Positions 38,301 to 47,300 of a DNA stretch of 64,000 nucleotides are shown piece after piece. The position numbers and the translations under genes are program-made. The DNA comes from Macrotis lagotis (taxonomy: Eukaryota; Chordata; Mammalia; Peramelemorphia; Peramelidae). Where the stretch lies: positions 618,808,974 to 618,872,973 of the forward strand of contig NC_133666.1 in NCBI RefSeq assembly GCF_037893015.1. Reading direction: 5' to 3'. A model generated the notes under the pieces. The model did not search any database and had not been told where the DNA came from. It saw nothing but the letters and a program-made list of their open reading frames with translations. The first letter of the stretch is position 1. Each line of letters begins with the position of its first letter.

Positions 38301-41300
38301 CTCTACTTCTAGGATATCAGGGCAAATTTTCCTTTAGGAATTCTTTAAAAATGAAGTCAAGACTCTTTTCCTTATCATGACTTTCAAGTAGCCCAATAAC
38401 ATTTAAGTTGTCTCTTCTGTATCTCTTCTCCAGGTAAGTTGTTTTTCCAATGAGCTATTTCACATTTTCTTGTAATTTTTCACTTTTTATTCTTTTCATT
38501 CATTCTTTCATTCTTTCTTGATTCCTAACAAAGTCATTAGCTTCCTTTAGCTCCATTCTATTTCTGAAGGAGTTGTTTTCTTCAGAGAGCTTTCTTATCT
38601 CCTTTTCCATCTGGCCAATTCTGCTTTTTAAGGTATTCTTCTCCCCATTAACTTTTGGATTTCTTTTTCCATTTGACCTAAACTAGTTTATAACATGTCG
38701 TTTTCTTTGGCATTTTTTGTATCTCCTTAACTTGGCTTCTGACTTGGTTTTCATGTTTTTGCTGCATTGATCTAATTTTTCTTCCCAATTTTTCCTTTAT
38801 CTCCTTTACTTGATTTTTTAAAATCTTGGAGCTCTGCCATAGCCTGGGCTGAACTCCCATTTTTCATGGAGACTTTGGATACAGAAACTTGACCTTTGTC
38901 ATCTTCTGAATGTATATTTTGATCTTCCCTGGAACCAAAGTAATTGTCTTCCTGGTCCCCCATACCCCTGTACTATGCTTCTCTCACCCCAGTGCTTCAG
39001 ACCTTTCCTGCCCAAGTTGTCTTGGGCTGAAAATTATTTTATTCAGTCTTTTGGGGTGTTTTTATACTTTAGAATTTGTTGAGTAATTATTTTAAAATAT
39101 TTGGAGTAATTCAAGGGAGAGTTCAGGAAGTCCTGTCTTTACTCAGAGATTTTGGCTCCCCACCCCCCAACCCCCCAACCCAGCAACCCTTTTAAGGTTC
39201 ATTACATTTCCTGGTGTGAGGAAGTTTATAATTTTAGATGACTTTAATGCTAGAGTAAACTCAGACTGCCAGACAAGGCAGGAAGTACTTGGGAGGAATG
39301 GAGTTGGAAAGAGCAACAGCAGTGGTCACCTATTTCTGAAGACTTGTGCCTGACTTTCTCATCACAAACACTATCTTTCATTTACCTAAATGCAATAACA
39401 CTTTCTGAATGCACCCTTTCAGCAAACATTAGCATCTAATAGACTATGTGATTTTAAGGAGAAGAATTAGACAGGATGTGAGAGTGAGGAAGACAATGTG
39501 TGGCACAGAGTGCTCAACTGATCACAGACTCCTTATCCTCTCCAAGCTAAATATTCACGTTCAACTGAAGTATCAGCCCCAAGACAAAATGACTCAGAAG
39601 AATTAATGTCAAGAAATTAGAGTGGTTATCTGGGCAGAACAGTTTGTTGTTAACTAGGAGGGTTAACTTTGAGGACATGGTTGATAACAGTGGAGCAAAA
39701 AAGAAATGGACAGCTTTCAGAGATTTGATACATAGCACTGCTATGTTCATCAGGTCAGAGCACTTGCAAACATCAAGGCTGAATTGATGAAAGTGATGGG
39801 GAAATGTAAAAGCTGCTAAATGAAAAAGAAAAACTCCACAGGATTTACCAGCAGGATAGTTCATCCATTTCTAAAGAAGGCAGCATTTAATTCCATCAAA
39901 AGTAAAATACAAGTGAAGCTTAAAGAGATGCCGTTTCCTGCTCAGTAAGAAGGCAGGTGAAATTCAGTGTTTTATAATATTCTGAAGGCCAAAGGCATAT
40001 TGTGCTAAGATCAAGTATTCACTGCTGGTAGCACCACATTGATTAGTGATAAGGATTTGATCCTGGAAAGATGGTTTGAACACTTCCATAGTGTTCTTAA
40101 CAGACCATCACCAATCAATGCAGAAGGCATTGATCATTTACCTCAAGTTGAAGTCAATCTACCCCTAGCTGAAGTTCCAATTGAATAGGAGGTTTGGAAT
40201 ATCATTAGACTCCTTTTCTGTGGCAAAGCACCTAGTACTGATTCTATTTCAGCTGAGATTTTATATGGCATGAAGAGGTTATCCATCAGGAATTCAAGGA
40301 TGCTTCCATTGTCCATCTCTATGAAGGTAAAGGGAATATAATTTCTTGTGACAATCACAGGGGTATTTCTCTTTTAGGCATTGTTGGTAAAATTCTGCTG
40401 AAGTCTTGTTTAATAGGCCAATCCTCCTCCTGGAATATGGTCACCTACCTGATATCCTGTGTAACTTCAGAAAGGGTTGAGGGAACAATATATTTGGTGC
40501 TCAACAACTCCAAGAAAAATTCCAGGAGCGGAACAGAGGTCTATATGCAATGTTTGAAGATATGACCAAGGTCTTGTAGTGTAAGCCTTTATGGTTCATG
40601 GAAAGTTATGCCAAAATTTAGTTACCCACAGAAGTTCACCAATATTATATGTTAATTTCATGATGGCATGCTTGCTAAGGTTCTGGATAATGGACAATAC
40701 TCTTATGATTCCCTAGTTGCAAATGGAATAAAACAAGGCTGTGTCCCGGCTTCTATGCTTTTTAGCAAGATATTTTAAGCCATGTTATCAAATGCCTTTA
40801 TTGAAGATGAACATGGTATTAAACTCAGGTGCCATACTGATGTAAGTTTTGCAATTTGAAAAGGCTACAAGCTAAGATCCAAGTGGAGAGAGTGTTGGTG
40901 CATGATCTTCTACTTACAGATGATTGTGCACTCAAGGCAGCCTCTGAACCTGTGACACAATAAATTATGGATTGATTCTTTGCTGCTTGTGCTAATTTTG
41001 TCCTAACTAAGAAAACCTAGGTGCTCCATCAGCCAGCACCACATCATCCATATGTGGAACCATTAGTTAAAGCAAATGGAGAACTGTTGAATTTTGAAAG
41101 TGTACTTTTGGGTGGCTAGGTGGCACAGTGGATAGAGCACAGGCCCTGGAGTCAGGAGTACCTGAGTTCAAATCCATCCTCAGACACATTCTAATTACCT
41201 AGCTGTGTGGCCTTGGGCAAGCCACTTAACCCCATTTGCCTTGCAAAAAACCTAAAAAAACCCAGAAAAAGTACACATTGATATTGAGATTGATATACAC

Positions 41301-44300
41301 ATATCAGAGCTAGCTCAGTGTTTGGGATGCTATGAAAAAAAGTGTAGGAGAGAAGAGGTATTAGAATTAATCCAAAATGAAGCTCTACAGAGCTGTTGAG
41401 CTGACCTCTTTGCTGTATGCCTGTGAAACCTGGGCAGTCTACCAGTGCTATGCCAGAAAACTGAATCACTTCCATTTAGATCAGCTTAGGAAGATTCTGA
41501 AGATCACCTGGCAGGATAAGATACCAGATACTGAGGTCCTTTCTGAAATTAAACTGCCAGGCATTCAAATGTTACTACAGAGAGTGCAACCATGATAGGC
41601 TGGCCATCACTATTAGAATACCAAAGACATACTTGCCAAAAAGACTATTCTATTGAGAACCCTTAGAGAGGCCAGAAGAAGCAATACAGGGATACCCTGA
41701 AAGTCTTTCTTAAGAACTTTGGAGTTGATTGTGCAGCATGAGAGACATTGGTACCAGACAGTCCACCTTGGTGTGCCTTCATCAAGGGGGTAGGTACTGT
41801 GCTCTTTGAGGAAACATGAGATGTATAAGTTTAGTATAACCACCTGAGGTATTCACTTATGGTAGAGCATTCCAAGTTCATATTAGGCTATATGACCATA
41901 GTTGGACTCACTATAACTTGTCTCTAACATACTGATATCATCTTGGTATTTGTTGAGAACTAAGGACAAGAACCAACCAACCAACCACTTAGATCTTAAT
42001 TCAATTAAGCAAAAATTTATTGAGTAACTGGTTTGTGCAGATATTGTCCTCAGATGGAGAAGTAATACAAAATATAAGTAAGAATGATTAATTGAGAATT
42101 AAGAAAAAAGCTCAATCATTAATCACCATCTCATTAATGTGATTGCTTGTTCTAGACTTTCTGTGACAAAATGAACTGACCTGGAAGTAAAAGGTGGCAT
42201 GAAACCACATTCCCTTCCCTTCAGTTTCAGGGAGGTTTATAAATTCCCAGAGTCACAGTCTGGAAGAATTAATGTCCTCTGAAGTCCCACATATCTTATC
42301 CCACTACTTGAGAGATAATCTCTCTTGCTCTCTCCTGTTCTCTCCCATAGTTGTGTAGGCCAGTTGATTAGGAGTCCTTTGTTCAATCAGCTTTATGATA
42401 CCTGATTCCCCTTTTATACTTGTTCAGGTCAAGCCAGGCAAATTTCTGGAGTTCTTCAGTCTTTAGATGCCTATGTTTATAATGCAGAATGAAGCTTTAA
42501 GAAAAATCCTTAAGGATTTATCTCTCCTGTTTTATAACATTTTCTTCCTATAGGCCCTTCCCTTTCTTTATTTTCTTCATTCTCCCACTAATTATTACTT
42601 ATTACCATGTTTTTTCTTTGGGGACAATTTATGGACTCAAACAGGGAAAGATAAGAGAAAGGAGAAAAATATTCCAACATTGGCTACATATGAATCCATG
42701 AGTCTTCCCACTTACCACTTACTGAGTAGGGTGGTAGAATCAAACCCCTCCAGAGTTGCCCTTGAGCTCAGGATCTCTTCCACATGTATTGATCCCAGCT
42801 TTCCCATAGGCAAAAGTGACAAGCCTGGCAACTGATCTAAGGAGCAGGTTTGGCCAGGAAGATGTCATTCTCACTATTTAGCTTCTTCCTCATCTCCCCT
42901 CTACAGCTAGAACAGAGTCTGTATATTGGGGCACCCCCGGAAAAGATGGAGGGCATAAAAGGTGACATCCTAAGTAACCTTCAAGATCACAGTGGACAAC
43001 TTGTGAAGAAACTAGCTGAGGCATTCCTCTATCTTCTTGGAACCCTGAATGGTAAGAAAGATCGCAAGATCAGAGAATGGGAAGGAAAATAGGTGCTGGG
43101 ATACTTAACACTCAGAAAACAAAACCCTTTCATTTCCTTTATAAAAGGCCCTTGGGAGTCTAGATTAGGTGGGTTTTTTTTGGGTTTTTTTGTTTGTTTT
43201 TGTAGGATTTTGCAAGGCAAATGGAGTTAAGTGACTTGTCCAAGGCCACATAGCTAGGTAATTATTAAGTGTCTGAGGTCGGATTTGAACTCGGGTACTC
43301 CTGACTCCAGATCCAGTGCTTTATCCACTGTGCCACCTAGCTGCCCCTAGGTTTTTCTTTTTTTAAAAAAAAAGAGTCTCAAAATCTTTTGGGTATTTAA
43401 TCTTCATATTATCTCTATAATGTAATCGAAAGTAACCATTTCCCTTTTTTATTAATGTAGAAACAAAGACTCCAAAGGGGAAATGATTTTCCCAAAGTCT
43501 TACACCTATCCACTGCATCAGCATAGTCCATTCCTGTGATTCCCAGCCAGTCATCTCTCCTTCATAGTGTACTGACTCCCTATGAAAATCTATCATCAAT
43601 GAGAAAAAAGCTGTAAATCCTTCCTCCTTATATTCCCCAGGGAGAGAAAACATCAAGATCACCTCCTGATTAGGGCTAGGCCACAGTATTCCCAAATAGT
43701 TCTCATTAATCTACATGTTTCCTCATCAGCTCCATTTCATTTAATTAACCCCATAAGAAGATAGATATCAGATTTGTCTATCACGTCTGAGTTGAGACTC
43801 TTTGTTGATCTGCAATCCTCCATCACCAACTTCCTATGAATATTTTTGTACAAGTGATGTTTTTATCCTTTTTCATGATCTCTTCAGGGTATAGACCTAG
43901 TAGTGGTATTGCTGGATCAAAGGGCATGCACATTTTTTATTGCTCTTTGGGCATAATTCCAAATTGCTCTCCAGAAAGGTTGGATGAGTTCACAGTTCTA
44001 TCAACAATGTATTAGTGTCCCAGATTTCCCACATCCCTTCCAACACTGATCATTGTCATTTCTGGTCATATTGGTCAGTCTGAGAGACCTGAGGTGGTAC
44101 CTCAGAGATATTTTAATTTGCATTTTTCTAATCAGTAAAGATTTAGAGCAATATTTCATATGACAATGGATCACTTTGATTTCCTCATTTGTAAATTGCC
44201 TCTGCATATCCTTTGATCATTTGTTAATTGGGGAATGGCTTTTTTTTTTTATAAATTTGACTCAGTTCTCTATATTTTAAATATAAGTCCTTTGTCAGGA

Positions 44301-47300
44301 AATTGTTTCCCAATTTACTACATTTATTTTGATCTTGGTTACAGTGGTTTTGTTTGTGCAAAAGCTTTTTCATTTAATATAATCAAAATTATCTAGTTTA
44401 TTTTTAATGATGTTCTCCATCTCTTCCTTGGTCATAAACTGCTTCCCTTTTCATAGATCTGACAGGTAAACTATTCCTTGATTTCTTAGTTTGCTTATAA
44501 TATTTCCTTTTATGTATAAATCCCATACCCATTTTGATCTTATCTTGGTATAGGGTATGAGATGTTGGTCTAACCCAAGTTTCTGCCCAAATTTCCAATT
44601 TTCCCAACAGTTTTTATTTAGGAGTTTTTATCCCAAAAGCTGAACTCTTTGGGTTTATCAAACAGCAAATTACTATAATCATTTCCTGCTATCTCTTTTG
44701 CACCTAGGCTATTCCACTGAACCGCCACTCTTTCTTAGCCAGTACCAGACAGTTGTGATGACTGATACTTTTTAATATGATTTTTAGATCTGGTAGGGCT
44801 AAGCAACTTTCTTTTGTACTGTTTTCTCATTAAATCACTGGAATTTTTTGACTTTTTATTTCTCCATATGAATTTACTTTTTTTTTCTAATTCAGAGTAA
44901 TTTTTTGGAATTTTGATTGATAGGGCATTAAATAAGTAGTTTAATTTAGGTAGAATGTCATTTTTATCATATTAGTCCAGTCTATCTATGAGTAGTTCAT
45001 ATTTGCTCAATTATTTAAATCTGATTTTATTTGTGTGAAAAGTGTTTTATAGTTGTTTTATAGAATTTCTGACTCTGGCAGGTAGACTCTTCAGTATTTT
45101 ATATTGTCTGAAGTAACTTTGAATGGGATTTCTCTTTCTAGCTCTTGCTGTTGTGTCTTGCTAGTCATATTTAGAAATGCTGAGGATTTATGAGGGTTTA
45201 TTTATATCCTGCGACTTTGCTAAAGTCGCCATCACCAACTTCCAATTGGACATCTTGAACTGGATATCCTGGAGATATTTAAAACTCACTAAGTCAAAAT
45301 CTGAACTATCTAGATGTTCTAGCACTGTCTTTTTAATGCCTGGTTGGAGCTATTCTGAATTATTTTATGTAGCCAGCACATGAGTAGATTTACTGGGTCT
45401 AACATGAATTTATATTATTTCATCTCAAATGAGATGCAGCTGAGTGTTAGACCTGAAGTTAAGATCTGAGTTCAAATCTTGGGATCCTGGGCAAGTTAGT
45501 TAACCTCCATTTGCCTTAATCCACTGGAGAAGAAAATGATAAACCACTTTTAATATCTTTCCCAAGAAACCTCAAATGACTAAACAACCAAAATCTTAAA
45601 TGGGCTCTCACTGCTGGAAGGTAATAATTTTACCTCAATTCTAGCTTCTTTCATTTCCTAGTGACTATTTTAAAATAACTCTTCACTCTTCCAGCCTTCC
45701 ACCCTATCTCCCATCGCTCACTTTCCACAAGGGATCTTTTCTTATGCTTCACAAAGAAATTAGGGGCAATTTTCCACTTTCTGTTCTCCTCTATTCTATA
45801 TCTCAAGACTTCTTGTCTTTAATTTTCAATCTTTCATTTATCCAGATTTCTTTCTGTCTACAAGCACACTCAGATCTCTATTTCTTAAAATTCTTACCAT
45901 TGCCATCCATCTCTCTTCCACCATAGCCAAGGAGCTTGACAGAGCTCTCTCTGTACATTGTCTTCAATTTCTCCATCCCAATTATCTCTTATTAATATTT
46001 TCATCCTTCTAGACCTCTGCAGCATTTGATAGTATTGACCATTATCCTCTCCTGAGTTTTCATGACATGGCTGTCTTGTTCCTTCCTCTCCCTATCTAGT
46101 CAGTCCCTTCCAGACTCTTTCAATCCTTACCCATGGATTCTTCACAGTTCTTTTTGGTCCTCTTCTCTCTGTATACTCACTCTTATCTTATCACCTTCTA
46201 TGCCATTGACTTCTTGTATCCCAATCCAACCCTAGACTGGAATTTCCCCACCAGATAAATTGCAAGGAGGCTTCCCTGGATCAAAGAAAACTAAGAGGAA
46301 GGAATAAGATATAAGAAGACTGGAAAGGCAGGGGAGGAGATGGGTTATGAAGGGATTTTGAATGCCAAAGAGAGGATTTTTATATTTAATCCTGGTGGTA
46401 ATGGGGAACCACTGGAGTTTATTGACCGGATACCTGAATGAAAATAACAGTTAAGAGGAGGATGGGTTGGAATGGGAAGACATTTGAGGCAGGCAGATCT
46501 ACCTACAGGCTAATGTATTAGACCAAGAGTGACGTGGGAAGGGTCTATATCAAAGATGTGACTATACTAGAGGAGAGAACAGGAAATATTGAACAGATGT
46601 TGTAAAGGTAATATATGGACATCAGAAACTCATGATATCCCAAACATAGAATTCAGTGTCTTTCTCTCCAAACCTATCCCTTTTCCTAACTTTGATTTAT
46701 TATTTTCAGGATAGCATTATTCTAGAATACAGGTTCAAAACCTGAAAATCATCCTCCACTCTTCCCTCACCCATATTTCCCTTGTCAAATCAGTTGTCAA
46801 GTCTTCTGAATTTTCCCTCTACTATCCATCCCCTTCTCACTATCCCACATTTATCACCCTTATTTAGGCCCCATCACTTATACAGAATCCTCTTAATTGA
46901 TTTTCCTACATCATCTCTCCTCTAATCCTTTCTCCTATGTGGCTCCACTCTCTTTTGGCATCTTCATTTTCATCATTATTTAGTATTTATAAAACATTAT
47001 GATGTGCCAAATACTTTACAAATTTTATCTGATTTGATCCTCACAGTAACCCTGGAGGTAGGTGCAATTGTATCCTCATTTTACAATGGAGGAAATTGAG
47101 ACAAAAAATCAAATAAATTGCCCTCTGCTTGGTAAAGACCTGAGGTTGAATTTGAACTCAGCTCTTCCTAACTCCAGGCCTAGTGTTCTATGCATTGTAC
47201 TACCTGGCTACTTCTTAATCTCCTCCTTTAAGTATTTTAAAGTCCTTTGATACCTACCTTCAATGACCTTTCCAGGATTATTCTACATTATTGATCTTGT

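Noticed and set aside
45980..46230. A host gene exon with a reverse-transcriptase-like word
   Set aside because: The open frames are broken and the order fits a decayed L2-type LINE.
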